A DNA stretch of 64,000 bases from Dorea longicatena (GCF_024168045.1 NZ_CP100126.1:2063501-2127500), one strand, 5' to 3'; shown: positions 1 to 10,028, counted from the stretch's first letter. Program-made: numbers and translations. The notes: generated by a model not told the origin, from the letters alone.

Positions 1-355
1 CATTATCCTGGTATATTTTATTATCTTTTTCATCTCCGGATCTGTCCTCCTGATAATACTGATATGTATTTTCCGTATCCGTCTGAGCCTTGTATTCGGA
101 ATCTGAAGTTCTTTCTGCCTGCCCTTTTCCAGTATCTGTGTCATATTCTTCCGTAGTTCCTGTGTCTTCCCGGTCCGCTTTGATCTTCATCGCCACTTTT
201 TCCGGACTCTCCAGTTCTTCAATGACATTCTGCTCATTCTCACTTCCTGCGTCATCGAAGTAATCATTATAATACTTCAATGCATCGATCCGATCCTCTT
301 CCGGAATATCCAGAAGCAGTCTGGACAGCGTCTCCATAAATTCTATTCTGTTCAT
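1..355 (-). CDS. DUF1700 (HAAS-type) membrane-signalling protein, 3' part outside the window
   Basis: The reading frame opens with ATG at 355-353 and is open to the window edge, so about 118 residues are visible. The N-terminus (MNRIEFMETLSRLL, then IPEEDRIDALKYYNDYFDDAG) is the helical DUF1700 domain found in Firmicutes proteins cotranscribed with PadR regulators. An acidic, Ser/Thr-rich linker follows. The membrane part expected for this family lies beyond the edge. The start overlaps the PadR stop as ATGA, which implies translational coupling. Family call is from pattern; the exact role (probably sensing or cell-envelope regulation with PadR) is inferred. Confidence 0.8.
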   Translation of the reverse strand, partial: MNRIEFMETLSRLLLDIPEEDRIDALKYYNDYFDDAGSENEQNVIEELESPEKVAMKIKADREDTGTTEEYDTDTGKGQAERTSDSEYKAQTDTENTYQYYQEDRSGDEKDNKIYQDN

Positions 356-675
356 TCTAGTCTACCTCCCTCAAACAATTCGCTGATCTTCCCGGAATAT
401 TCTTTCCATTCTTTCTGATACATGGCAAGCTGGATTCTTCCGCTTTCTGTTACTTTATAATAACGTCGGTTTCTTCCGTCAAACTGCCTGTCATAGACTT
501 CCAGATATTCCCCTTTCTGCAGTCTTCGAAGCACCGGATACAATGTAGATTCTGATACATCGATTGCTTTTCTTACATCCTGTGTAATCTTATATCCGTA
601 CGTTCCTTCATCTTCCCGCGATACTACCGCCAGCACAATTGCATCCAGAAGAGCTGCACCTGTATTAAAAACCAT
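352..675 (-). CDS. PadR family transcriptional regulator
   Basis: A 107-residue winged-helix repressor. The core TYGYKITQDVRKAID, then STLYPVLRRLQKGEYLEV and RRYYKVTESG, is the PadR helix-turn-helix and wing. The frame is open for 16 more codons upstream, but ATG at 675 has a strong AAGGGAG ribosome site 7-8 nt before it and begins at the usual family position (MVFNTGAALLDAIVL), so I use it. It is coupled by ATGA overlap to the DUF1700 gene, a standard pairing in which PadR autoregulates the two-gene unit. The ligand is unknown. Confidence 0.88.
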   Translation of the reverse strand: MVFNTGAALLDAIVLAVVSREDEGTYGYKITQDVRKAIDVSESTLYPVLRRLQKGEYLEVYDRQFDGRNRRYYKVTESGRIQLAMYQKEWKEYSGKISELFEGGRLE

Positions 676-826
676 GCTCTCACTCCCTTTCGCACTATTA
701 TCTAATATTATTTTGTTACGCATATTATACGTCGTATAATATAGTATGTCAACACATATTATGTATGTTACAAAATTGTAAGATGCTGATCATATGACAC
801 TAGCGGATTCTTCCAAATACATAACG

Positions 827-866
827 CAAAAAGAAGCACACCCCGACTTGGGATATGCTTCTCTTT
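827..866 (-). terminator. rho-independent terminator after addA
   Basis: On the minus strand GAAGCATATCCC (861-850) pairs with GGGGTGTGCTTC (844-833), followed by a T-run, directly after the addA stop at 868. It ends the addB-addA transcript. Confidence 0.8.
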
Positions 867-867
867 G

Positions 868-3800
868 TTATTTTATATAAATTTCTTTCTTCAAAGTAAA
901 TGAATATATAATCTTTTCTTTAACCTTTTTTCCTGTCATCTGTTCCAGTGCCTTAGCATAATAGCGCAGCTGCTCCTGGTACTTCTCTGCCAGTTCTTCT
1001 CCTCTGTCTGCCTTATCCGTCTTATAATCCAGCACAATCAGTCCATCTGGTTCTTCAAAATAAGCATCAATGATTCCCTGTACCAGGATCAGTTCCCCGT
1101 CTTCTTCCTCCGGATACAGCTCTTTTGCATTAATTCCAAGTACAAACGGCTGTTCTCTCCAGAGCTTCTGATTTCTGTCTGCTTCCTGCATCCGTTTTCC
1201 CGAATCACATTGCAGAAATCTCAGAATATCTGTCCAACGGACACATGCTGCCGCCTCTTCTTCTATCCTTCCTCTTCTGACCTGTTCCTCCAGCCATCCG
1301 GTGAACCATTGTTTCCACGGCTCCTGCATACCGGAAAAATCCAGTAACTCCATCACACGGTGATACGCCGTACCTCTCGGTGCTCCTGTCAGTCCCTCTT
1401 CCTGCTGCATGAATTTCGGTAAAAGCGGCACCACTTCCGGTTCTTCGTATAATAAATCACCCTGGCCTTCAAGTTCTTCCCGGCCGCCATCTACCGCAAT
1501 CTCATAAGCTCTTTTTTTCAATTCCGTAACGGTGAATTTCAGCTTTCTTTCACTGCTCTTTTCATATGGGTAGGAAAATGCGAACTGTTCCTGCAGCATC
1601 TCGTGCAATTCCGGTTCATAGATTTCTTCTACATTCCAGTTTTCAAGAATGGCTCTTGAAAGACCGCTCTTTTCTTCTTCCTCTATGCTTTCTTTTATCA
1701 GATCCTCCATATGCAGGATCTGAAGTCTGAACAGTTCTTCTTTCTGACTCTTTAATACCGCCGGAAGTATCCAGTCCCAGTATGTGGAAGCATGGCTAAG
1801 CTGGGCGAATGATAATGTTCCGTCTGCGTTTCCTCCAAACATCTGATATCCGGTAATCTTATCCTCTGGTTTTGAAAGTGTTCCTGTAATGATCAGCTTC
1901 TCTTTCGCACGCGTCAGGGCTACATATAATACACGCAGTTCCTCCCCCAGACTCTCGAGTGCTTCCTCTTTTTGTATCACTTTCTTGATGATACTTGGAA
2001 TCTTCGTACGATATTCCAGATTCACCGCATCCAGTCCGACTCCCATACCGGCATGGAGTGCCACTGCACTTCTTGCATCCTGCATGTTAAAACGTTTTCC
2101 CATTCCTGCAACGATCACAACCGGGAACTCCAGACCTTTACTTTTGTGGATCGTCATTACGCGCACCGTATCCGCATGTTCATCTTCAATACTTGCTTCA
2201 CCATAATCCACATCATATTTCTGCAGCTGTTCGATATATCTTACAAAATGGAACAATCCTTTATAGCTGGTTGCCTCGTATGCCCTGGCTTTTTCGATCA
2301 GCATGTCCAGATTCGCTCTGCGCTGTGCGCCGCCGGGCATCGCTGCCACATAATCTCCATATCCGGTTCGATCCAGTATCTTCCATAAAAGCTCATGCAT
2401 CGGTGTATATGGTACAATTCTACGTAATTCGTCCATCTCTCCCAGACACTTTTCCAGCTTTTCCCGGATCTTTTGTTCACTTCCATGTACTCTGTACTCT
2501 GCAACGCTTTCAAAGAACGGCTTATCCGGATACGCACACCGGATCACTGCCAGCTCTTCGTCTGATATTTCCGCAAATGCCGAGCTTAATACTGCTGCCA
2601 GCGGAATATCCTGTCTCCGGTTATCCAGAACCCTCAGATAATCCAGAAGCACGCCGATCTCCTGTGTCTGGAAATATCCTTCACTGGTTCCCGCATAGGT
2701 CGGGATCCCTTCACGGTTCAGCACTTCCGTAAATACATCGGCAAATCCTTTAATACTTCTTGTCAGGATCACGATATCCGAATAGCGGACATCTCTCAGT
2801 TCTCCGGTCTCCTTATCCGTAACTTTCTGCGACCGCAGAAGTTCCCGGATACGCATGGCGATCATACGGGCTTCCAGCTCTCTCTCGGAAACAATTCCCT
2901 TTCCCGTATCTTTATCCGTATTACCAGTGCTGTTTTCTTCTTCTACTGCATCATTCTCCTGATATCCATCCAGATCACCGTCCATCACCAGAATCTCTGT
3001 CTCCAGATTCTCCGTCTTCGGATATTCTGCTCCCGGATATAATGCTGCCTGCTTATCGTAGACAATCCCGCCCAGTTTCTCCGTCATAATCTGCCGGAAT
3101 ATCGCATTGGCACCTTCCAGTACTTCCTTCCGGCTTCGGAAATTCTTGTGCAGGTCAATCCTCTGGGTCTGACTTTCTTCTATATTATATGTGTGGAATT
3201 TCTCCAGAAATAATTCCGGTCTCGACAGACGGAACCGGTAAATACTCTGCTTCACATCCCCCACCATGAAGATATTGTACCTTCCGCTTCTGCAGGTCGA
3301 TACACTGGTAAGGATTGCTTCCTGGATCAGGTTGCTGTCCTGATATTCATCGATCATGATCTCCTGGAACTGTTTCTGGTATTCTTCCGCTATTTTTGAC
3401 GGTCCAAGTCCCGCTTCAGTCTTCTCTGTCAGGATACGCAGTGCATATTGTTCCATATCCGAAAAGTCGATCATATTCTGTGCACGCTTCTGCTCCTCAA
3501 ACTTCTCCGCAAACAGCCGCACAAGATCTCCCAGTTCTTCCATCGCCGGGGCACATAGTTTCAGATCCTCTACCAGTTCCTGCGGACTTTCATAAAAATA
3601 CTGCCCGCTGATATTCTTTACAATTCCTTTTACCAGTTCACGGATCTTCTTAACCTGCTCAATCTTTTCTTCCGATACCGTCTTATCTTTATTTGCTGCG
3701 ATCCTTGCCCATTTTACGTTCGCAAATGCTTCTGCCATCTTCTCATAAGACGGAATCCCGGACAGATCCTCGATCACCTGCATGTCTTTATCCAGCGTTG

Positions 3801-4545
3801 CCTCATACACCGCCGGACCATCCGGACTTAATGCGATCTTCTCCGCATGAGCCAGCAGTTCTCTTGCATCATCCAGATTCTTTCGGATATCTGTCATCAC
3901 CTTTTTCATGAAGCTGCTTTCTTCCAGCGTCTTCACATCCGGTATTCCATATACTTTCACACAGGAATCCAGCCATTCTTCACTATCCGGATAACTTCTG
4001 GAAAATTCATAGATCTTCAATATCAGATCTTCAATCTTTTTATCATCTCTTCCGGTGCTGTAAGCTGCCGCAAAATCAAGAAACCGTTTATTTCCTTCCT
4101 GATATTTCTCCTCCAGCATCTCCTCCAGCACATCATGTCTTAACAGCTTCAGTTCTCCTTCTTCACCGATCCGGAATCCCGGATCAATATCAATCGCATG
4201 AAAATGATCGCGGATCACAGAAAGACAGAAGCTGTGGATGGTTGTGATCTGCGCATTATGGATCAGGGTTGCCTGTTGTTTCAAATGCTCATCTTCCGGG
4301 TATTCCGTCAGTTTCTTCTCAATTGCAAGACGAATCCTTTCTTTCATCTCTGAGGCTGCCGCCTCGGTAAATGTCACGATCAGGAGCTTATCTACATCCA
4401 CCGGAGGATCATCTTCTGTCAGCATCGTAATGATACGTTCCACCAGAACAGCCGTCTTTCCGGAACCTGCTGCTGCCGATACCAGAATGTTACGATTCCT
4501 CAATTGTATGACTTTCTGCTGTTCTTCGGTCCATTTCACACCCAT
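868..4545 (-). CDS. addA: ATP-dependent helicase/nuclease subunit A (AddA)
   Basis: The protein has 1225 residues, normal for AddA. It is the UvrD-type helicase plus RecB-type nuclease subunit of AddAB, which processes double-strand breaks for RecA-dependent repair. Visible motifs: Walker A AAAGSGKT (residues 24-31), motif Ia FTEAAASEMKER, motif II DEYQDSN, QSIYRFR (motif III), MTIHKSKGLEFPVV and LYVALTRAKEKL (motifs V-VI), and near the C-terminus the nuclease motif GIIDAYFEE with VLDYKTDK. It begins two bases after the addB stop, so the pair is one transcription unit with addB first. Several long ORFs on the opposite strand are shadows. Confidence 0.97.
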   Translation of the reverse strand: MGVKWTEEQQKVIQLRNRNILVSAAAGSGKTAVLVERIITMLTEDDPPVDVDKLLIVTFTEAAASEMKERIRLAIEKKLTEYPEDEHLKQQATLIHNAQITTIHSFCLSVIRDHFHAIDIDPGFRIGEEGELKLLRHDVLEEMLEEKYQEGNKRFLDFAAAYSTGRDDKKIEDLILKIYEFSRSYPDSEEWLDSCVKVYGIPDVKTLEESSFMKKVMTDIRKNLDDARELLAHAEKIALSPDGPAVYEATLDKDMQVIEDLSGIPSYEKMAEAFANVKWARIAANKDKTVSEEKIEQVKKIRELVKGIVKNISGQYFYESPQELVEDLKLCAPAMEELGDLVRLFAEKFEEQKRAQNMIDFSDMEQYALRILTEKTEAGLGPSKIAEEYQKQFQEIMIDEYQDSNLIQEAILTSVSTCRSGRYNIFMVGDVKQSIYRFRLSRPELFLEKFHTYNIEESQTQRIDLHKNFRSRKEVLEGANAIFRQIMTEKLGGIVYDKQAALYPGAEYPKTENLETEILVMDGDLDGYQENDAVEEENSTGNTDKDTGKGIVSERELEARMIAMRIRELLRSQKVTDKETGELRDVRYSDIVILTRSIKGFADVFTEVLNREGIPTYAGTSEGYFQTQEIGVLLDYLRVLDNRRQDIPLAAVLSSAFAEISDEELAVIRCAYPDKPFFESVAEYRVHGSEQKIREKLEKCLGEMDELRRIVPYTPMHELLWKILDRTGYGDYVAAMPGGAQRRANLDMLIEKARAYEATSYKGLFHFVRYIEQLQKYDVDYGEASIEDEHADTVRVMTIHKSKGLEFPVVIVAGMGKRFNMQDARSAVALHAGMGVGLDAVNLEYRTKIPSIIKKVIQKEEALESLGEELRVLYVALTRAKEKLIITGTLSKPEDKITGYQMFGGNADGTLSFAQLSHASTYWDWILPAVLKSQKEELFRLQILHMEDLIKESIEEEEKSGLSRAILENWNVEEIYEPELHEMLQEQFAFSYPYEKSSERKLKFTVTELKKRAYEIAVDGGREELEGQGDLLYEEPEVVPLLPKFMQQEEGLTGAPRGTAYHRVMELLDFSGMQEPWKQWFTGWLEEQVRRGRIEEEAAACVRWTDILRFLQCDSGKRMQEADRNQKLWREQPFVLGINAKELYPEEEDGELILVQGIIDAYFEEPDGLIVLDYKTDKADRGEELAEKYQEQLRYYAKALEQMTGKKVKEKIIYSFTLKKEIYIK

Positions 4546-4547
4546 AC

Positions 4548-7500
4548 TTAATTTCCTCCTTTCCCGCTCTGCTCTGCCTCACTCTGCTCTATCCGCATCG
4601 CCGCCATAGCCTCTTCTTTTCCCATCGCTCCGATATCACGGTATTCATATCCAGGGATCTTAACATCGAATCCACAGACATGCCGGTACGGACAGTAATC
4701 ACAGCCGCTTTCCTGGCCGCGCTTATAAGGAAGGGCTCCTGCTTCACCATTCAATATCTTCGTTCTTGCCTCTTCCATCTGCCTTTTTGCATGAGTCATC
4801 ATCGCAGAAAAATCCTCTCCCGCAACCACTTTGGAGTACCCTGATACGCTGCCGTTCTTATTATATTTTACCGGAACCGCCAGAGATTCGCCCGAAGTAT
4901 TATGATCCAGATGCTTTAATATCTCTGTCCCAAGCGGAATGATGCCATCCGGTTTTAACTGCTTTAGAACTGCACGCTCTGCTTTTTCTTTGTCTTCTGT
5001 CTTATCTACCAGAGGATCCTGAATACGGTAATAGAACACACCGGCCGGGATTACCTCCTTATCCGGATGGCGCTTTTTCTGAAATTCGACTGCTGCATCC
5101 ATATAGACCATAAGCTGTAATTGTAAGCCATGATACAATGCAACCACGTCAAATGCCTTACTTCCGGTCTTGTAATCCATAACTTTGACATATATCTGCT
5201 CTTCCGTCTCACATATATCAATGCGGTCAATCTTTCCTCCGAAGAAACGCAGTTCATATGCCTCCGGCACAAAGTCCCCGGCTTTCAGCTGGTTCGTAAG
5301 TGCCCATACTGTTCTCTCCAGCATCTGCTTCATGCGCACGATCATCTGTTCATTTCTTGCCGTACTGTATAATACAGAATTGCCATAATCTGTAATCGCT
5401 TCTTCCACACTTGCATCGATCAGCTTTTTTCTTTCTTCTTCCGGCAATACTGTCCAGCCGCCCGCCTCCGACGCCTTTTTCGAAAACAGTTCCAGGGCCC
5501 TGTGACAGACATTTCCCAGATCGACTGCTTTAAATTCATACAGCGGCCGTTCCTTCAGGCGGAGCCCGTAAGCAAGGAAATGTGCACACGCACAGGTCGC
5601 ATACCGTTCCATTCTCGTGATGCTTCCTTCGAAATTCTCTCCATAAAGTTCTCTTGCTACACGTTCCGATAATGGATCTTCCGGACGCCTGTAGTACCAT
5701 GCGCGCAAAATCCGGTCCACCGCAGCTTTCCATTCCGGAGATTTCTGATACCAGGTATATAATTCCTGCCAGGTGAGGTCCAGATTCTTCTCCTGCAGTC
5801 CACGGATCAGATAAGCAACTCCACTTTTCTCCGTCAGTTCTTTTTCCTTTAGTTTTTTTGCTTCTTCATCCTGAACCTTTAACTCCGGATATAATCTTGA
5901 TAATTCCTGTATCAGATAAGACGGACGCTGTGCTTTCCCTCCTGCAGACACTTTACTATAATAAATCTTCAGTTTCTCCGACGGCTTAGTCAGGTTCATA
6001 TACAGGTAAAACTTTTGGACATATGCTTTTTCCTTTCCGCCTGCCGCCAGCGCATGATCCGCCTGCCGGAACTTCTCTCTGTCCTGTTCCGTTAACAGAC
6101 CGGTTCTCATAAGTGCTCCGGGAAGGAAGCTGTCATTGGCTCCAAGAAAAAAGAGTGCCCTGATGTCTTTTAATCTTGTTCTCTGCATATCTCCTGCCAC
6201 TACCTGATCCACACTTGGAGGAATCACACCGACTCTTGCCTCTTCCAGTCCTGCATCCAGAAGCTTACAATATTCGTTCAGTCCCACCGGTTCCTCACCC
6301 AGAAGTTCTACAAATTTATCAAATAATTCTATAATGATCCGGTAGACCTGTGAATATTCCTTCGCCAGTGCCAGCTCACCTGCTTTCTGAAATTCTTCTT
6401 CTGTTCTTTGCAGGCGTTCCTGTATATTTTCCTTCACCATGAACTCATATACTGCCATCGTGATATCTCGCACCGTTTTCCTCTTTTGTTTTAATACAAA
6501 CATCAGGTTATCCACTTTTTCTACCAGTTGTACACGGTAATGATTCAGCCGGTCCAGTTCCTCTTCTTCCATCCCCTTCAATCTGCGGATCCAACGGTTC
6601 TGCCAGCCTTTATATCCCCTGATTCCCAGTCCGAGCACATAGTTTTCCAGTTCATCGACTTCCTCGCAGGCGAATCCTGCAAGATTCGTTCTTAAGAAGC
6701 GGAATACACTTTCATAAGAGAAATTCTTTTCCGCCATATTTAGAAGACTCCTTATATATTCTACAAATGAATTCAACAGGATGCTTCTCTTATGATCCAT
6801 AAACACCGGAATCCCGTAATTCTCAAATGCCTGTTCCAGATAGTCTCCATATACATTCATATCACTGACGATCACACCGATATCTCTGTATCTGTACTGC
6901 TCTTTACGTACCAGTCTGCGGATTCCCTCTGCCACTGCATCTGCTTCCTGTCTTGGGTTCCCTGCTGCATGGATTTCCAGATTCTCCACAGCTTTATCAT
7001 ACCTTCCAGACCCGTACCGGAAGATATTTCTCTCCAAAAATGCAAGTTCCTGGTTCTTTTCAAATCGTTTCACCGGATATCCATACAGGCAGACCGGTTC
7101 TTCTACCTCTATATGATCTTCCCCCGCCATTCTGACCAGTGTCGTTATCATCTGCTTACTCAGTCCAAACAGCTGATATGGATGTTTATAAGCATACGGA
7201 TTCTCCCGTTCATCCATCGTAACTGTCACCCAGACTTCCTTGCAGCACCGCATAAGTTCCAGTATCAGCCGGTTCTGCACCGGTGTAAATCCGGTAAATC
7301 CGTCAAGAACTACAACACTGTTTTTCAAAAGTTCTGATTCTTTTACCTGACTGTTCAATACATCCAGCAATTCTTCCTTCGTGATATACCGCTCTCTTAA
7401 GTAATCCTGAAAACCTTCATACAAAAGCCTGATATCTTTTAACTTGTAATACAATCTGGAGTCTTCATCCAGATGATCCAGCATCTCATCAATCTCTTCT

Positions 7501-7907
7501 TCCCCGATATCATACTGTGTAAATTCGGATATCACGGATTTTACCTCACTGATATAGCCAAGTTTCTTAATATTCCCTTTCAATACCGTCAGTTTGTTCT
7601 CATAATCCCCTGCAATCTTTCTGAGGATCAGGTTTTTTCCTTCATCATCCAGAACCTGCATCTGCTTTGTACCGGTCTCTTCAAATACCCGGTAAGCAAG
7701 TCTTGCAAAACTCAGTACATCGATATTCATGATACCGTGTCTCGGATGCATACTGACCAGATCCTTCTGCGTCTGCATTGTGAACTGTTCCGGTACGAGC
7801 ACTATGAAATTCTTCAGTGGGTATTTTTCTGATTCTTCTATGACATGCTGATATAAATAAGTTGATTTTCCTGAGCCGGATGGCCCGAATACAAATTTTA
7901 AAGGCAT
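4548..7907 (-). CDS. addB: ATP-dependent helicase/deoxyribonuclease subunit B (AddB)
   Basis: 1119 residues. The N-terminus carries Walker A GPSGSGKST (8-16). The C-terminal third is a RecB-like nuclease (RIDRIDI-type core then VMDYKTGSKAFD). AddB nucleases hold a [4Fe-4S] cluster with one cysteine before the nuclease core and three after it. Here a cysteine pair sits in the segment YATCACAHFLAYGL and the C-terminal triad is CDYCPYRHVC (C-x2-C-x5-C), so the cluster looks intact. A clean AGGAGG ribosome site precedes the ATG. It is the first gene of the addBA operon and acts in the cytoplasm on DNA ends. Confidence 0.97.
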   Translation of the reverse strand: MPLKFVFGPSGSGKSTYLYQHVIEESEKYPLKNFIVLVPEQFTMQTQKDLVSMHPRHGIMNIDVLSFARLAYRVFEETGTKQMQVLDDEGKNLILRKIAGDYENKLTVLKGNIKKLGYISEVKSVISEFTQYDIGEEEIDEMLDHLDEDSRLYYKLKDIRLLYEGFQDYLRERYITKEELLDVLNSQVKESELLKNSVVVLDGFTGFTPVQNRLILELMRCCKEVWVTVTMDERENPYAYKHPYQLFGLSKQMITTLVRMAGEDHIEVEEPVCLYGYPVKRFEKNQELAFLERNIFRYGSGRYDKAVENLEIHAAGNPRQEADAVAEGIRRLVRKEQYRYRDIGVIVSDMNVYGDYLEQAFENYGIPVFMDHKRSILLNSFVEYIRSLLNMAEKNFSYESVFRFLRTNLAGFACEEVDELENYVLGLGIRGYKGWQNRWIRRLKGMEEEELDRLNHYRVQLVEKVDNLMFVLKQKRKTVRDITMAVYEFMVKENIQERLQRTEEEFQKAGELALAKEYSQVYRIIIELFDKFVELLGEEPVGLNEYCKLLDAGLEEARVGVIPPSVDQVVAGDMQRTRLKDIRALFFLGANDSFLPGALMRTGLLTEQDREKFRQADHALAAGGKEKAYVQKFYLYMNLTKPSEKLKIYYSKVSAGGKAQRPSYLIQELSRLYPELKVQDEEAKKLKEKELTEKSGVAYLIRGLQEKNLDLTWQELYTWYQKSPEWKAAVDRILRAWYYRRPEDPLSERVARELYGENFEGSITRMERYATCACAHFLAYGLRLKERPLYEFKAVDLGNVCHRALELFSKKASEAGGWTVLPEEERKKLIDASVEEAITDYGNSVLYSTARNEQMIVRMKQMLERTVWALTNQLKAGDFVPEAYELRFFGGKIDRIDICETEEQIYVKVMDYKTGSKAFDVVALYHGLQLQLMVYMDAAVEFQKKRHPDKEVIPAGVFYYRIQDPLVDKTEDKEKAERAVLKQLKPDGIIPLGTEILKHLDHNTSGESLAVPVKYNKNGSVSGYSKVVAGEDFSAMMTHAKRQMEEARTKILNGEAGALPYKRGQESGCDYCPYRHVCGFDVKIPGYEYRDIGAMGKEEAMAAMRIEQSEAEQSGKGGN

Positions 7908-8018
7908 AAGGTTTCCTCCTTATGCCCTAGTATAACACGAATATATGTTTGTGTATAGCTGTAAAACCTGCTTTTATACTGTCATTCACGACAGCTTTTG
8001 CAAGATTTCCCCGGTATC

Positions 8019-8876
8019 TTATAATGCACGCAGTCTCTCTGCAAATTCATTACTAAGTGTCATCTTCGCAACGTAGAACACATCTCCTGTCATGTATACA
8101 TTCCAGTCATCTTCTACTTCTACCTGGAGTTCTCCTCCCGGCATATGAACGATCACTTTACTGTTCGTAAGTCCCAGTTTGTACGCTACACCTGCTGCCG
8201 CACATGCTCCGGTTCCGGATGCTCTGGTGTATCCTGCACCACGCTCAAAGATCTCGATCGCAATATTCTCTTTATCCATCACCTGCATGATCTGTGTATT
8301 GATTCTGTTCGGGAAATATCTTGCGATCTCGGAATAATCACCGATCTTGCATACCAGCGGTTTGGAAATCTCACGCATAGGGATCACGCAGTGTGGATTA
8401 CCGATGGATACACAGGTAACCGGATACAACGTCCTTCCGAATACCATGTCCTCGTTGATCACTTCACGCCTCTCGCCGATGACCGGGATCTCATCACTCC
8501 AAAATGATAATTTTCCCATAGATACACGCAGCCGGCTTCCATCTTCATTTAAGAATGTCACTTCCACCGGACCGTTTCCTGTATATAATTTGAAATTCTT
8601 TTTCTGTACGTAACCGGCATCTTTCAGATATTTTGCAAAAATACGGACACCGTTTCCACTGGTCTCTGATTCACTTCCGTCCGGATTCCATACTTTTACA
8701 TGCATACCGTCTTCTTTCAGGATCGGTCCTTCCAGAACTCCGTCAGCGCCAAGCCCCTCATTACGATCACAGATCATTTTTACATTTGCCTGATCCAGTT
8801 CTAATTCATTGTGATTCGGATCAAATACAAGATAATCATTCCCCAATCCATGATAACGTTCCAATACTACTTTCAT
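8019..8876 (-). CDS. dapF: Diaminopimelate epimerase-like protein with both catalytic cysteines replaced by serine
   Basis: The 285 residues cover the whole two-lobed DapF fold: YHGLGNDYLVFD at the start, NPDGSESE, GNPHCVIP and ERGAGYTRASGTGACAAAG near the end. DapF interconverts LL- and meso-diaminopimelate for lysine and peptidoglycan synthesis, using two cysteines in QCGNGAR and ACGSGAC contexts. Here both are serine: Ser73 in ETSGNGVR and Ser220 in RASGTGAC. I checked the codons (AGT and TCC). The substrate-binding residues look kept, so it may be a slow epimerase, a different racemase or a divergent DapF. The dapF symbol is by homology only. Monocistronic; no lysine genes are nearby. Confidence 0.75.
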   Translation of the reverse strand: MKVVLERYHGLGNDYLVFDPNHNELELDQANVKMICDRNEGLGADGVLEGPILKEDGMHVKVWNPDGSESETSGNGVRIFAKYLKDAGYVQKKNFKLYTGNGPVEVTFLNEDGSRLRVSMGKLSFWSDEIPVIGERREVINEDMVFGRTLYPVTCVSIGNPHCVIPMREISKPLVCKIGDYSEIARYFPNRINTQIMQVMDKENIAIEIFERGAGYTRASGTGACAAAGVAYKLGLTNSKVIVHMPGGELQVEVEDDWNVYMTGDVFYVAKMTLSNEFAERLRAL

Positions 8877-9032
8877 CTTTCTTCCTCCTGATTTTTAATC
8901 CCCGTCTTTGATTACATTCAAAAATTTCTTCTGTTGTATTTTTATTTCTTTTAACTGTATATAGTTCACGCAGAGTATTCGCCGCTCACTGCATCTGTTA
9001 GCTGCATCTTTCTCTTTATCCATATCATAACA

Positions 9033-9088
9033 GGCATTATTTCCATAATCTACACAAATAATGCCATGTTTCTTGCAAATAATGCCAT
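9033..9088. promoter_or_regulatory. Candidate AraC operator: two direct repeats plus one inverted half-site
   Basis: CAAATAATGCCAT occurs at 9055-9067 and again at 9076-9088, a 21 bp period, and the core GGCATTATTT occurs inverted at 9033-9042. They lie in the 312 bp divergent gap between dapF and the AraC gene (8877-9188), about 100 bp before the AraC start. Direct repeats two helical turns apart are typical AraC-family binding sites. The rest of the gap shows nothing else I can name. Confidence 0.5.
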
Positions 9089-9188
9089 TTTCCTATAAAC
9101 TGATTACAGATACTATTTGCAGCTTTTTATCTGTCTCGAATCACTCTGATTTTGATATTGTATTTTTAATAATATATGGAGGATATAT

Positions 9189-10028
9189 ATGAAACAATAC
9201 GAGAAAAAAGGATATCTGAACAGTGAATTCAGACTTTTTCACCTGACTGATCAGGAGACCAAAGAAATCGATTACCATTATCACGATTTTGATAAGATTA
9301 CAATCTTTATTCGGGGAAAGGTCAATTATATGATCGAAGGCCGCTCTTACGACTTAAAGCCTTATGATATCGTTCTGGTAAAACAGGGAGATATTCATAA
9401 GCTGACAGTAGACAATTCCTGCCCTTATGAGAGAATTATTGTCTACATCTCTCCGAATTTTATGAACGCATATCAGACCGAAAGCTATGATCTGAGTTAT
9501 TGTTTCCAAAAAGCTGATCAGGAGCACTCCAATGTTCTGCGCATCCCCTCGCCGGAAAAGAGTTCCCTGTTCCGTTCTATCTCTAATCTGGAACACTCTT
9601 TCACTGACGGCGGCTATGCCTCCGAACTCTACCGGCAGGTAATGTTCCTGGAATTCATGATCCATCTGAACCGTGCGGTAAGAAAAAACCGGCTGGAATA
9701 CATTGACACGGTTAATTGTAACGAAAAGGTGCTCGCCATCCTTGATTACGTCGGCGAGCACCTCTGTGAGAACTTATCGATCGACCTGATCGCCGGACAG
9801 TTCTATATCAGCAAATATTATATGATGAGATTATTTAAGCAGGAAACTGGTTATACACTGGGACAGTACATCTCCCAGAAGCGGCTCCTGCTTGCAAAAG
9901 AACTATTATCTTCCGGTGTGCCGGGCACACAGGTCTGTTATGATTGTGGATTTAAAGATTATTCTACGTTTTCCAGAGCTTATAAGCAATTGTTCGGTGT
10001 GACGCCTTCCGGACGTACCTGCCCATAA
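9189..10028 (+). CDS. AraC family transcriptional regulator with cupin sensor domain
   Basis: 279 residues. The N-terminal half is an AraC-type cupin (DYHYHDFDKITIFIRG, then DIVLVKQGDIHKL), and the C-terminal half is the double helix-turn-helix (LSIDLIAGQFYISKYYMMRLF and SSGVPGTQVCYDCGFKDYSTFSRAYKQLFGVTP). An ideal GGAGG site precedes the ATG. The normal tail after FGVTPS (usually EYRxR) is replaced by GRTCP, read out of the antisense strand of hflX, with which it overlaps by 49 bp. It is one of few plus-strand genes in this part and probably regulates itself or a distant locus, since no catabolic genes adjoin it. Confidence 0.88.
   Translation: MKQYEKKGYLNSEFRLFHLTDQETKEIDYHYHDFDKITIFIRGKVNYMIEGRSYDLKPYDIVLVKQGDIHKLTVDNSCPYERIIVYISPNFMNAYQTESYDLSYCFQKADQEHSNVLRIPSPEKSSLFRSISNLEHSFTDGGYASELYRQVMFLEFMIHLNRAVRKNRLEYIDTVNCNEKVLAILDYVGEHLCENLSIDLIAGQFYISKYYMMRLFKQETGYTLGQYISQKRLLLAKELLSSGVPGTQVCYDCGFKDYSTFSRAYKQLFGVTPSGRTCP

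Noticed and set aside
1889..4609. Several plus-strand ORFs of 70-180 residues inside addA
   Set aside because: Low-complexity, Ser/Pro/His/Leu-rich translations with no ribosome sites; shadows of the minus-strand helicase gene.
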